From Lepidurus packardi (taxonomy: Eukaryota > Arthropoda > Branchiopoda > Notostraca > Triopsidae), in NCBI GenBank assembly GCA_023053545.1, contig JAKZAN010000006.1:4283001-4347000 (forward strand): 64,000 nucleotides of DNA. Direction: 5' to 3'. The notes below the pieces were generated by a model. That model was not told the DNA's origin and made no database searches. It was given only the letters and a program-made list of their open reading frames with translations. The position numbers and the translations under genes are program-made. This document shows, one piece after another, positions 25,201 to 37,199 of the stretch (position 1 is its first letter; the number at the start of each line of letters is the position of its first letter).

Positions 25201-26934
25201 ATCGCTACATATCCATGAGAATGCATGAAAAAGGTCTAGAATGAGCCAGGCTTCCAGACGGTTTCGAACGTTTTTCCCGAAACTTGTTCTTGCTGATGCG
25301 CTTGGTCCTTCTGGAAGGACTTTGACAATTATTTACAGTTTGGAAGTTCACCTCAGCTCACCTCGCCTCACCGGATGTCCCTATAGGAAGTTGAATACGA
25401 AAGATAAACTTATTTCGTCGTCTTCGGTGTCAATGAAAACCGGTACTCTAATCTGATCTCGTTACGGAACTATGTGTGCTTTAACTTGGTGTTAAAACGA
25501 AGCCAAGGGAAGGGAGGGAAGTAGACGAAGGAGGGAAGGTGGTGGGTTGGTAGAGCTCAAAATTTTGCAATAAAATCGCTCCAAGTTGCACGTGGAACAT
25601 CTTCTTTTTCTTGGCGTTGAGGAAATCGGAGCGGACTAACTGTTGCGTTACACGGGGACCCAAATGCAGCCACACAAGAGCACCCATGCATAGCAAGTAT
25701 TCGATGGCAACAACCAGGTTTGGTGGGTTGATCATCAGGGACGAGGTCACACAGCAGCCACCGAAAACCAAACTCTTTTTTCTTATTCTTCTTTTTAAAA
25801 AAGAAAAACCCAAACTAGAAAATCACTGTTTTCACAAAGAATGACAACACTTCCACCTCTTTTTTTTTACCATGGAAACTTCCGGCTTAGGCAAATACAC
25901 AGAAATAGAGAGAGTTAAAACCAAGGGAATTTCGGTAAAAGTTGAAGGGCTGGGTCTCCTTTTCTCTCACGGTTCTTGCGTTTACCGATTTCCTTCTTTC
26001 CCTTCCAGCTTCCAGAGAGTTTCCTAGCTTGTAGACTGCGACGTACGCGAAAACAGGGACAAAATTGATGTTTTTTCAGCTTTCACCTGTAACCAGTGTC
26101 CTCAAAAAACAATGAGCGATATCTATCACCAAATACTGCAAAATACATTAAAAATAATAATGAAAAAATAATAAAAAAATAAAAAATAAATTTGTAAATT
26201 TTAAAAATGTACATCTTCATGTTCAATTCTTCGTCTTCATCTTCAATTTTAAAAATGTACATCTTCATGTACTACAGAAGAGGTGAAGATATAGATAGAA
26301 ATAAATAAAAAAAAATGGAAAAAAATAAGTGAAAAAATTCAAAGAAAGGAAGGAAAACATTGTAATTTCGTGCTGCAGTTGAGGTCCTTTTTTTCTTTTT
26401 ATTGGGTAATATCAAATTACGAGGACAAGGCTACGATGCGGAAACGATAACGTCCTGTCTTGGTTGCCCCCGATCCGTGTTGCATTACAGTGATAGGTCA
26501 ACCTCGGAAAAAGCTAAACCCACGTCCTTTCTGATTTCGAAATATATTCACATAATGCACACATATCCCAAATTTCCAAGGTAGAAGCCTTTCCAACCTC
26601 TTTCTAATGCCTATGCACGTTTTTGACCGAAAAACGCGACGATTTTCTCTTGAAAGCAGGAAACCAGAAATCCAAACCGAGGAAATTGAAACTCGTGAGT
26701 TTTTTGTACTTTTTTTTTTTTTAGGAAAAGAGAAACCAAAATAAAACAAGCTAACCGTTACGGATCTGGTTCTCAAGGAGAAGTCTCATCCCCGAAACAT
26801 GTACGGTACTCTTACACCTAGAAAAGATCACGAGCATTGGACAGTAGTACTGCATGGCAACTATTGAGCGCTTGGACACTTTTCGTCAGACTCGAATGTG
26901 GCAAGGCCTATCTTTCATCACCCAACTCTTATAG
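19271..26934. other. Gene-free region
   Basis: No supported gene over 7.6 kb. The longest frame (21316-21849, minus, 177 codons) is Leu/Phe/Ser-rich without a domain. I see scattered homopolymers, AGTACAGTACAGTACAG near 24424, and a duplicated ATTTTAAAAATGTACATCTTCATG at 26198 and 26247. Nothing resembles conserved exons. Confidence 0.45.
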
Positions 26935-27560
26935 GGAGGTAACGCAAATAGCTGGAAACTGACAGCTGACCGTTGTGTAACTCAAACCATTAATAATGAA
27001 ATTTATTTCAAAATTTTCTGAGGCGCCGTTCAGGAGTTATGGCCCCACAAACTTTGGGTCATGACGTCACAGACGAGTTGTGGCGTGGCTTACAGTGCTC
27101 GTTACCATGCTTACTCTTCTCCTTCCATGCTTAAAACAGTACACAGAGCTCCCATTCCGCATAGATGCAGAACCAGGTGACGTCAGAAGACCAAGTGATC
27201 TTATTTGTGAAAACTCAAACGGTTAACAATGAATTTTGTTTCGAAATTTCCTGAGTAGCCGTTCAAGAGTTACTGTCCCAAACCTTTCGTGGAAATAGCT
27301 ACGCAAGTAACAGCTGACAACTGTGAAAATCCAAACCGTTAACAATGAATTTTGTATCGAATTTTTTTGAGGAGCCGCTCAGGGGTTAGGGTCCCACAAA
27401 CCTTGGATCATGACGTCACAGACGTGTTGTGGCGTGGCTTACGGTGCTCGTTACCGTGCTTACTCTTTCCTTCCATGCTTAAAACAGTAAACAGGTCCCG
27501 TACACCAACCATAGGATACAGTACCCTGTGTGACGTCAGAAAGCCAAGTGATCCTACTTT
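26935..27560. repeat. Three-unit tandem repeat with CRE palindromes
   Basis: Units start at about 26935, 27217 and 27290, and the second is internally deleted. Shared order: ACAGCTGAC, CCRTTAAYAATGAAWTTT, TTTYTGAGG.GCCGYTCAGG, TCATGACGTCACAGACG, TTGTGGCGTGGCTTAC, GTGCTCGTTACC, CTTCCATGCTTAAAACAGTA, TGACGTCAGAA. The palindrome TGACGTCA occurs four times (27062, 27178, 27411, 27531), two per full unit. No conserved reading frame. Confidence 0.85.
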
Positions 27561-28910
27561 GTGAAATTTATACTGTTAATAGCTTAATTACTGCTTCGCG
27601 CATGATTCCAAGACAAATATCACTAGAAACTAAAATTCCTACACTATTTGCTCAAGGCAAAGTTAGTTTTTCGGTAGCTTGTACCGTTTTATGATCAAGT
27701 TCAGCTCGAGAATCCAGAGAATGCGGAATCTTCCACGCACATTTTCCACGTCTTACCAGCAAACTAGGGTCTCGAAAGCTGTACGTACCTCAGGATCAAC
27801 GAACTTTACTCCGGAACCTGATGAATATCGGTTTCTTTCCTCCCAAGTCCAAGCACCTCTCATCACACGACTTTAAACCGCCGAAAAAAGATAATAATCC
27901 ATCCTGTTTTTTTTTTTTAATTCTTCTTATCTTTCGTGTTCGACGAGCAAAAGGCAGACAACATGGCCAGGATGGTATAAGCAGCCTAGAGAGCAAGCTA
28001 GAGAGATACAGACAATGCGATAACCTTTTTTTCTTACGCAACGAAAAGAGATCGCGCAGGAGGCTGGAAAAACCGGCAGCATCCGGCAACGGAATAAACA
28101 GACCATTAAGAACCCAAGGTAGTTACAATCAGAGACCCAAGTCACGCAGGTAATGAGCATATTAGTGTCAACTATCTCTTACAGCCTAGAAGTTATGACC
28201 CTGGTCCCGAAACTTCCTTCCTGTGTCCTAAACACTCTTTACATGCTGGTATGTGGATGTACTGCTCCGCCGCCGATTGTGTACCCTACAGAAGGGTTCA
28301 AGCTAACGAAATTATCTTAAATCTTCAACAGGATTCAAGATAAACCCTGTGCTTGCCATGAGCCAATGTAATATAGCCACATGCACAAGACGGTTAACAA
28401 GAGTAAGGATCAAAGGTTAAAAAAAGTCAATCCCTTGGAAACTGCCAACTAAAAATATATTTATTTATGTACCCTGAGCTTCACTTTCTTTCCAGAGAGG
28501 GCAAAAAGGTGCCAAGGCTATCGTGGAAAATAGTTAAGAAAAAAGGGTCCCAGATGACACGTACTAAGTTTCTGTCTCAGATATTGAAAGAAAGTAATGC
28601 CCTGGCTATCCTCTGCCATCCTATATATCCTCCACATAACAGCAAAAAGGTCGAGTTTTCCCTCGCGCTTTCTACCAAAATCGGAAAAGGAGGGGGATGG
28701 GGGTCTCTGAATCGAGCAAAAGAAAGGGACATGCTAAAGAAGACATAGCTTGAAGGTTATATACCCTTTTTTTGACCCCATAACCAGCTCCTTGTTTCAT
28801 TCCCAGCATCTCTGGAGACTATCGCGACAAGTGACGAATGTGCCGAGCGAACAGCTCTATATAACAACGGTTCTCGGGCCTGGCGCTGGTACAAGTTTCG
28901 GGGTACCATC
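27561..28910. other. Gene-free region
   Basis: No recognisable gene. Short frames at 27679-28153 overlap on both strands without domains. Confidence 0.4.
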
Positions 28911-29040
28911 TATCGCCTGCCCCCAAAGCGTCCCAACAATGAAAAAAGGCCTTCCAACTCGAGGAAAACGCTCTATCGCCTTCCCTCCAAAGCGTCTAAA
29001 CAATGAAAAGAAGGGTTATAGACCTTTTTTCATTGTTGGG
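28911..29040. repeat. Tandem duplication with a long perfect inverted repeat
   Basis: ATCGCCTKCCC.CCAAAGCGTC followed by AACAATGAAAA occurs twice about 62 bp apart. In addition CCCAACAATGAAAAAAGG (28932-28949) has its perfect 18-bp reverse complement at 29023-29040, enclosing 73 bp. A transcript could form a long hairpin. Confidence 0.85.
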
Positions 29041-30522
29041 TATAGGCATACCTAGTGCCCTTCCAACTCAAGGAAAATGCTGAAGGTTTGGCAGAAGTTA
29101 ATACCTACCTACCTACCCCAGCCCACACTCCCTTTCCGCCGCAGTATGGCATAGCATAGACACACGTACAGTACGTAAACCCTTGATTCTCGGAGCTCGC
29201 TATGTTGTATCCAACCAATGAAAGACCCGGCGGGGCGGGTTGTCTGATCAATAACATCTCCACGGTGCAAAAACGAACTCAGATAGACTTAAAAGGGAAA
29301 CCCTCTTGGTCTCTCCCGCGGGCTAACTGGTGGTGGTGGTAGTAGTCATAGTAGTAGTACCCGGAGTGAGGGGACCAAAAAAAGAAATGACAAAAGAAAT
29401 GGAAAAAATAAGAGAAGAGCAAAGGTAAAAGGGTTTTACGCCTAAAGGGCAGGAGTTGGCGAGCTTGAACATTTTCGATCGGGTAAGATGCTGCAATTCC
29501 TCGACGCCTCCGAGAAAATAATTGGAGCAAGCGCTGTGGCGAATAAAAGCGTGGGAGAGACAAGAAGGAAAAGAAAATAGAACTCAAAAAAATAAAAAAA
29601 AAAGTTTGGATTTTTTTCAAATAAAGAAAGCCAGGAGGAGGACCGTAGCCCAATGTGGTAAGGTTGAGGAGTAGAAAATGCCTTCGATCAGCAGCAGGCG
29701 CTGGGCTAGGAGGCCAAATGAGAGAGTTGAAGAAGAAAAAGAAGAAGAAATCGACCCAGTGCCAGGGAGGATGGGTGGCAGATTGCTTTACTTTCAAAAA
29801 AGAGAAAAAGCGAGCGCACGATGCGCAAAGGAGTAGGTCGTGGGGGACAGAACCGAACTCTATCGCCGGCGGCTGTATTCCGCGCGTGGGTACTCGCCAG
29901 GTCCTAAAGGCTTCGGTGGGTGCTTAACAGAAATGACATCGTTGCGTTTGCCATTTAACCCCTCTTGGTCTTTATACAAATGTCAAGTTTCCTGGCTGGA
30001 AGTCCCTACTTTGGCAGGCATTTCATTGTCGTGGTCGTTGGCCCACAGGCGGCGCCACCGACATCACAACACATACAAGTGTCAAATGCTTCAAACAAAC
30101 AAAAACAATGATCCCTTTGTTACTAGCCGAAAAGGTTACCTATGAAAGCTCGCGAATTCCTTACACAACCAGGGTAAAAAATGAATACAAAAATAATACA
30201 AATACAAATAGAGGTGAAAAGAGGGAAACGGGACTACTTGATATGTAGCGAGTCATAAACGCTTTGTTGGAGTAGAGTGGGAATGAGCTTCCATGTAATT
30301 AAGGCTTAACATGGGAGCAAGGAGCGTAAATAAGAAGCCAAGAAAAAAATGGCATCAACGTATAAGCGGGAGAAAAAATAAAAAGGTCGTGATACGCAGT
30401 TATTCCCGGAAAGATCTTATGGGAAAAAGACATGAACGGTAAAAAAAAAAAAAATCAAAAGGGGTTCTATATCCCATCAGGAAGCTTTCATGTGAATTAT
30501 AAGGAGGGGAACACTGCCTCGC

Positions 30523-30525
<3 letters not shown>
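29041..30525. other. Gene-free region
   Basis: No supported gene. The 172-codon minus-strand frame at 29279-29797 is Phe/Ser/Tyr-rich low complexity derived from A-rich plus-strand sequence. Short GTACAGTACGTA and TACC repeats occur near 29100-29180. Confidence 0.4.

Positions 30526-30556
<31 letters not shown>
30526..30556. repeat. Poly-T tract, about 31 bp
   Basis: Uninterrupted run of T. It could be the tail of a minus-strand retroposed sequence, but I see no matching source gene next to it. Confidence 0.9.
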
Positions 30557-30561
<5 letters not shown>

Positions 30562-33500
30562 CCGCCGATTTCTCTCCTTACGATCTTTAATAAACGTCTT
30601 TTTGCAGCTTGCTTTGCAGAGATGCTCCTTTCTTCCTTTTTACTCTGTTTGCCTTGGCGCCCTTTTTGCTCAAGTTTTAGACAAAACAACCCTCGAACGT
30701 AAAGCGAAAGAAATGTACTGCTCTACCACTACCGTCCCCCCTCCCCTTACCCCCCTTCGGCTGGCAGCCCAACTTCCCAGCCGAAGAAAGAAATACTAGG
30801 GAAAAGGGAGCAGAAATGGGCAGAAAAGGGCAGAAAAGAAAAAGAAAAAAGGATGGTACGTACAGTACGGGTACGTGCAGCAGCATCCCCAGACCGCGGA
30901 AAGAACGAGAGAGAGAGAAAGAGACAGAGAGAGAGCTTGGAGGTTGCTCAAGAGCGCGGAGTGCACGACATCCAATTCCGCACCCATCAGGCTATCCCAA
31001 ACGCGGTTTCCCTCTCTTCTCTCTCTCTCTTTCTCGCGTAAACAACGTCTGATTTATCGGACCCCATGTTACCTCGCTTAGTGTTTCTCTTATTTCCCCT
31101 CCAAGTTACAATTTATGGACACTAAGGTCGGCATGTGTGTAAAAACCCGATTCTTTGTATACTTTTCGACACATATATCGCCCAGATCGTAAACTCTTAT
31201 CCAAAAGATAGTCTAATCCCCCATTTTCTTTTGTTTTTTTTTTACTTACTGCCTGAAAAGTTTTAACACCCGTATTGTACCTAATAACTCCAGAGTTATT
31301 AAGTCCTCGGAAATTAAGACACTCCTACACTGAGCTTAATGTCTTTGTTTGGGAAAGACCAGAGACCCAAGTCCCAAAGAAAGGAAAACAAATAGTAATA
31401 AAAAAAGGACAACAACACACGCAACCCTACTCGGAGTCAGTCGGTAGTCGCATTCCATTACTATCAAAGGCTCAGGCGCCCCTACCGTAGGGATTCTAGA
31501 CAAATATACTTTCACTACTTTCATTTTATTTGTTGATGATCTGACGAACTCTAAGGTTAACAAAGGAACTCAAATATTTCATGATCAGTGCTTTAGACAT
31601 TAAGAACAGTTTATAGTGTTCAAGCATAGGAACTTCGCCCTTATTGCAGTTTAAATGTCACTAAGGTCCATTTTCAGATCTTATTGCATAGGAAATTCAC
31701 CTTTGGTGAAGTTTGACCCCAAATCTAACCGCAGTTGGTCGCATGACTATTTTCTGTTGTATGATATTTTAATATACAAATATGAGTTTGGATAAATAGA
31801 TACCAAGGTTCCGCACACATTCCTTCTTAACCAAGCTTTTATATTATTGCATTTATATTTACTTTTATATTATTTTACATTCCTTTTATTTTCTTATATA
31901 TTTTATTGTCACTACCTTTTTATGCGCTGTTTTCAATAACTTATTTTTTTTGGTTTCAAGGACTTGGAAAAAATAAATAACAAAGTTTCTGTTCGTCAAA
32001 GATTTGATGACGATCTCGTCCCTATTATCCCAAATTCTTTGTATCATGTTACGTCTCTCTTGGCCGTGGGCGCTTGCTCCCAATCTTCTCTTTTACCGGT
32101 TGCAGATTGTATTCTCCTTCCTGCCCCCTCGACTCCCTCATCTGCTCCTCAAACCTGAATTTATCCATACGGAAGAGCATGAAAACGTAAAAAGGGGGGG
32201 AAGCAAGTGAGGTAAAGGCCCTCATGTGGCAGCACGACGCCCTCGCGCGAGGAACTCGTTCCCTCAATCGATATCAGATGCAGGGACAAGAACGGGAAGT
32301 CGAGAGATTGAGGAAGGGTGAAAATTATACAATCAAGACGCCCCTGACTCGCGTGGGGGGCGAAAATAGCAGCAGTCGTCGATCCTCCGCCCTCGGAGTT
32401 CCGGTTTCGCCCGCGCGCGGACGCAGAACACATTAGGACGTTTGGCGGAGCAACGAAGACTACTGACTGGGATTCCACCCTTCCACCCACCTACTCAAAA
32501 AAAGCAGAAACAGGGGGAGATATACTACACCCCAAGTATTAACAATCACATCCAGAAAATAAAAAAAATAAAAACAAAAAACCGAAGGACTTGCATCATC
32601 AACGTCCCCTGGTGCCATAATTAGAAACTGACCAGAAAGGACGCAAAAGTGCGACAAAAGCGATCTTCTTTGAAGGAGAAAGCCAAGGCTATCCTTGACT
32701 CTTTTTTTTTTTTTTTTTTTTTTACATTTTAGTTTTTTTATGTGGATAACCTGCGCCTGTTATAATGCATGGACTCCCGTCTTTCCAAACGAGCCATGCG
32801 ACTTGTGTGCAAGGGGTTCTATCGATTGGCATCGGTTTGGGGGTGGCTGAAACCTGTCGCTGACTGATTCTCTGGAAATCTCAATATTGGGTCACGTCCC
32901 TGTCCGCAGGGCGCTATCGCCCATTATTAACCGCCGAGTGCCGGAGAGCTCAGTGGGCGGGGCTCCGCCCAGGAAAGAGAGGGAGCGCGCGGCGCAGAAT
33001 GTTCTACAGTGCCGCCAAAAAGCGAGAAGGGGGGGAAAAACTGTTGACGAGCCTAATACGCTGGCACGCAACGACTATGACTTCGACAAAGCACTACTTT
33101 TCTCGGACATGCTTTTTTCCCCCCTCAAGAAAGTTTTGTCGATTAACTTATAGCCTACTGGTTGATAATACACCACACAGACACACACACCATCGACTGT
33201 TTGGCTCCAACAAATAATAATACCAAAAATAATAATAAAAAAAAAAAGCAAAGTCCTTTGTGTCCTCTTCCTTTTTGGCGGGTTTAGTTTCTTTTTCTCC
33301 GTCGCGTCTATAGATCCTCCCCTTGTACTAAGGAGGAGTTTCCGCCGTTAGGATCCCCCGTTCCATTTCGGCGGCGTTGCTTCTTCAAGAGCTGTCATGC
33401 CTTTATAGCGTTCGCTCTCGTTACTTGCCTCCTTGGTATCTATGGCAACGCTAACAACAGCAGGCAGCGGCGGAGTTTTGCAGGAGGTGGAAAAGCTAGA

Positions 33501-36413
33501 CAAGAAACTACTCCAACCAAGTTTGATGGGATCCAACTCCGCGGGAATACATATACATAAAATAAAGCAGCAGCCGAGCCACCGGGAGACATGGGAGGCA
33601 TGCAACGGAAGACCGTAGGAGAGAAAAAAAGAAAAAAAGGGAACGTGCGGATACCTTCGGTTTGGTTTACGAGCTTTAAAAATAAAGGAAATAGACCCGA
33701 CTGAAGAGTAAAAGAAAGGAGGAAACGACAGAACCGCAAACTGAATAGATCCTGATCAGTTTGAACAATCCCACGCCCTCGCGTACTCGCGTCTCTTTAT
33801 CGACTTGATTCATAAGACCTGATTATATGCTTCTCCCTAACGGTACCCAACCTGTGAGCTTGCCTGTGACTACCCCAACCGAATTCAGACGCACTCCCTC
33901 TCCGGTTTTACTTTCCCTAAAGCTGTCGACTCCTAACCTAGGCTTTAGCTAGCATAACAAGGTACTGACATTCTCAAATTAAGACATAGTGGAAGAAAAA
34001 GAAGGTAGCAATACCCATACCTGTCTACTAAAGAATGTGTTTTTGCGCTGTACCACTTCCTCAACTGGTATGGTTCTCTTTTCCCGATGAAATTCCAAAA
34101 GAATGTCGGAAAAGGAAAACAGTACCCATTCGCGATTAAGCAATATTTGCAAAGTATGTCCGTTCATACAAAGAAAAAGAAAATTCCTTTCATACAAAGA
34201 AAAAGGTATAGGCTATATAGAAGAGACTTCCCGTGAACTAAGGTGGGTGGCAATAGCTTTGGCACAGTAAATTCCAGCAATGAATGTCCGTAAAGTTTGG
34301 TGGCAATAGCTTTGGCACAGTAGGGATTTGTGTGGTATTAGCTAAGTGAGTTAAGGAGGTACTAAGGAACGTTTTGTAGCTCAACAATGAAATCGTTATG
34401 CAAGTTCGCAGATCGTAATACTAAACTGAACGGAAAGTAAGCTGTGCTTGATATAGTCATTAATGCGTAGTAAACTAGTGTATAATGCGTAGTCAAGCTC
34501 GGGATTAAGGCGTCGTATTATGGCTTAGGATTCGTTTAACGGAGAATCGCGATGTAATTTACCGAGAGGACAACCTGGGGAGCATGTCAATATGGAGGGC
34601 AAATAACGCCACATGCTTAAACTCGTTCTACCACAGTAGCTTCACATTATTTGGTTGCCGTTATGTGTGTAACACGGAACATAACGAAGAACCGCAATAC
34701 GCACGTCATAAGAATGAATTGTTAACGGGAGCGCGGAACGTAAGCAGTAACGCAACAATGAAAATTCCCTTCCAGAAACTTCCTATTCTATAACCCTCCA
34801 ACGGCGCCATGTTGGAAAGAAAACGCTAGCCTTTTGTAGAAGCTTTTTAGTCATATTTCAAGAGTCTTCTAAAGGGATATAAAAGGGTCCTCTGGTGCCT
34901 GCTTATACACCACATTTAATGTCATTTATCCTTCTCGAGCACTGGTACAATGTGTGTGCCCAAGCTATATCGATCCGGGCAGATTATTAGTAGCATTGGT
35001 CATGATTACCGCCTTCCGTGTGCACTAGAGGTATTCCTTTACTTTTTGGCTGGCGAAAAGGCAAAGTGCGTGTCAGTATGGAAGTAGCGTAAGGAAAAAC
35101 CATCCTCTTCCCTTTTCTCGTCCATAATATCAGAGCTAGAGCGTTTAACCACCGCTCATATACGTTTGAAAAGGATGTTCATCAGTTCAAGAGAGCTGCA
35201 GAAGCAGGTGGTAGGGGGGTATGTTGTGCGAGGGAGGAGAGATAGATAGAATGGTAGATATATCTAACTTTATTCCCTGGCTCCAAAATGGAGCAGCAGG
35301 TCACGTGAGGGATTTAGAGCATACAGCCCAACGGGAAAACGGAAAAGAAAGAGATATAGAAGAGAGAGAGAAGTGTAATATATGACAAGGATGCGAAAGA
35401 GACCTGACTAAAGCGATGAAAGTTGACGGTGGGGAGAAAACCGATGCCGGGCATGTGCAATATGGATTGCGTGGAGTTGCTAGGCAAATACCAGGTCGCA
35501 GCTTGCAGCAGAACGGAACCCCCAGGCGAGACTGGCGGCAGAAGAGTGAACTAATGTAACCGCCCAGAGTAATTGCGGCAAGTATACTCCCAAACTCTTA
35601 TACTTCTTTCCTCAGCCCTTGCCCCCCTCTTGGCAACTTTTTCCTTGATAACGGCGACGCAGGCGTTGCTACGGCCCAAAAACCAAGGCCGGTACCGTGA
35701 CCACCCACTTACCCCCCGCACGTACCTAAAGCAACCAATCAATGTTTACTTTTTTTTACCCCCTTTTGTTACCTAATCATCAAATCAGGGAGGAGTAGAG
35801 GATGACAGTCACTCTGAAACATTATACTAACGCTATTAAGGATAACGAAAGGAACCACGATCTCAATTCACCCCCAAGCAACAGGATCAACCACTGACTC
35901 GATTACTGATTAGTATTACTGCCGACATTCGATTAAAGAAACTCGACAAGAAAACAAAAACAAAGGATCAAGGCCATTCGTTTCGTAGGACTTTTATCGA
36001 ACTGATTCTTTGCCACGATCGACAATTCACACGAAAAAAGACCAAATATTACCCCCAAGGAAGCCATCCTGAATTGCACAGAAAAACTCCGTACGATTTG
36101 CGAAGTCGTTTGGTTTCGACAGATTTCTTTTAACGCGTTACAGTAAAGAACGTAAACAAATGTCTGGCTCCAAATTCCGTTCCAGCACTTCAATAGAAAA
36201 ACCATCCTATCATAGGAAAGTTCCCCTTTGCAGGACAGATCTAGTGCTCGTAACTAATCATTAGTAAGTCGATAGATGGGTTAAACTCCAGGTTTACTAT
36301 TGGGGACGGAAATAAAACGTTTCATGACCAAATGATTAGTGAATATTAGGAAAATAGTGAATTTGTACCGCATAAAAAAATCAATCTGGCGAAACCAAAC
36401 GTGTTTAACTCAA
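30557..36413. other. Gene-free region up to the Erlin gene
   Basis: No supported gene. Contains GA-rich tracts at 30905-30935 and CT-rich tracts at 31011-31035, an AT-rich segment at 31760-31960, a poly-T tract at 32702-32723, the 24-bp duplication at 34245, and unique sequence. The final few hundred bases include the Erlin 3' untranslated region. Confidence 0.45.
34245..34322. repeat. Duplicated 24-bp word, 54-bp period
   Basis: GGTGGCAATAGC followed by TTTGGCACAGTA occurs at about 34246-34269 and again at 34299-34322. The spacer contains CAGCAATGAATG, a variant of the recurrent AACAATGAA word. Confidence 0.8.
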
Positions 36414-37152
36414 CTATAGTTGAGTGCCAACTATGTCTTGATGAGGTAAAACACTTAAAGGCACACTAGGATTATTTTCTGGTTGGCGGTCACTCTGGAT
36501 GACCATGGTGGGAAGCTGAGTGCCAAAATAGACTTTGGTATTAGCCATGACAGCTTCGTATCGTTTGAGCTCCAGATATTGTGTGGTTAATAATAATTTG
36601 TTGGCTTCCGCTTGGTGCTGGACAGTGTAATAATCTGCATCGGCTTGGTTCTTTTTCCGGGACAAATGCATGTCATCTGAACGCATGTCATCGCAAAAAA
36701 AGAAGAAAAAAAAAGAAAAAAAAGTTAGAAATTGGTAGGAGCTATATATTGTATGGAAAAGAAGGAGAGAGGTCAAACCTTCAATTAGGGACACAAGTTT
36801 CTGGGATTCTTTTTCCAGGACTTTCTGCTCAAAGTGAATCCGAGCCACATGTGCTTCTTTTTCGGCCTCAATAACGGCGCGCTTGCGCTCTGTCTCGGCG
36901 TCTTTTTCAACGACACGTTGATGCTGGATGGCAATCAGCAATTTCGTCTTTTCCGCTTCCCTAATGAGTTACTCGTCAACATCTCCTTATTTCTTGCCTT
37001 TTCGGGGTTGTTCTTTCACTTTCTTTCACTAGAAAGCTGGATAGAACAGCAACTTGTACCATGACAAGAACAAAAATCCCTATGCATCAAGTCTCGTCTT
37101 TTCCATCAAGCTCCTCACCCCATTACATTACTGCACAAACCACCCCCCTCTC

Positions 37153-37199
<47 letters not shown>

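Noticed and set aside
29279-29797. 172-codon minus-strand open frame
   Set aside because: Derived from A-rich DNA giving runs of Phe and Ser; no domain.
37154-37196. Poly-A tract as a processed pseudogene tail
   Set aside because: No coding remnant or target-site duplication is visible next to it.
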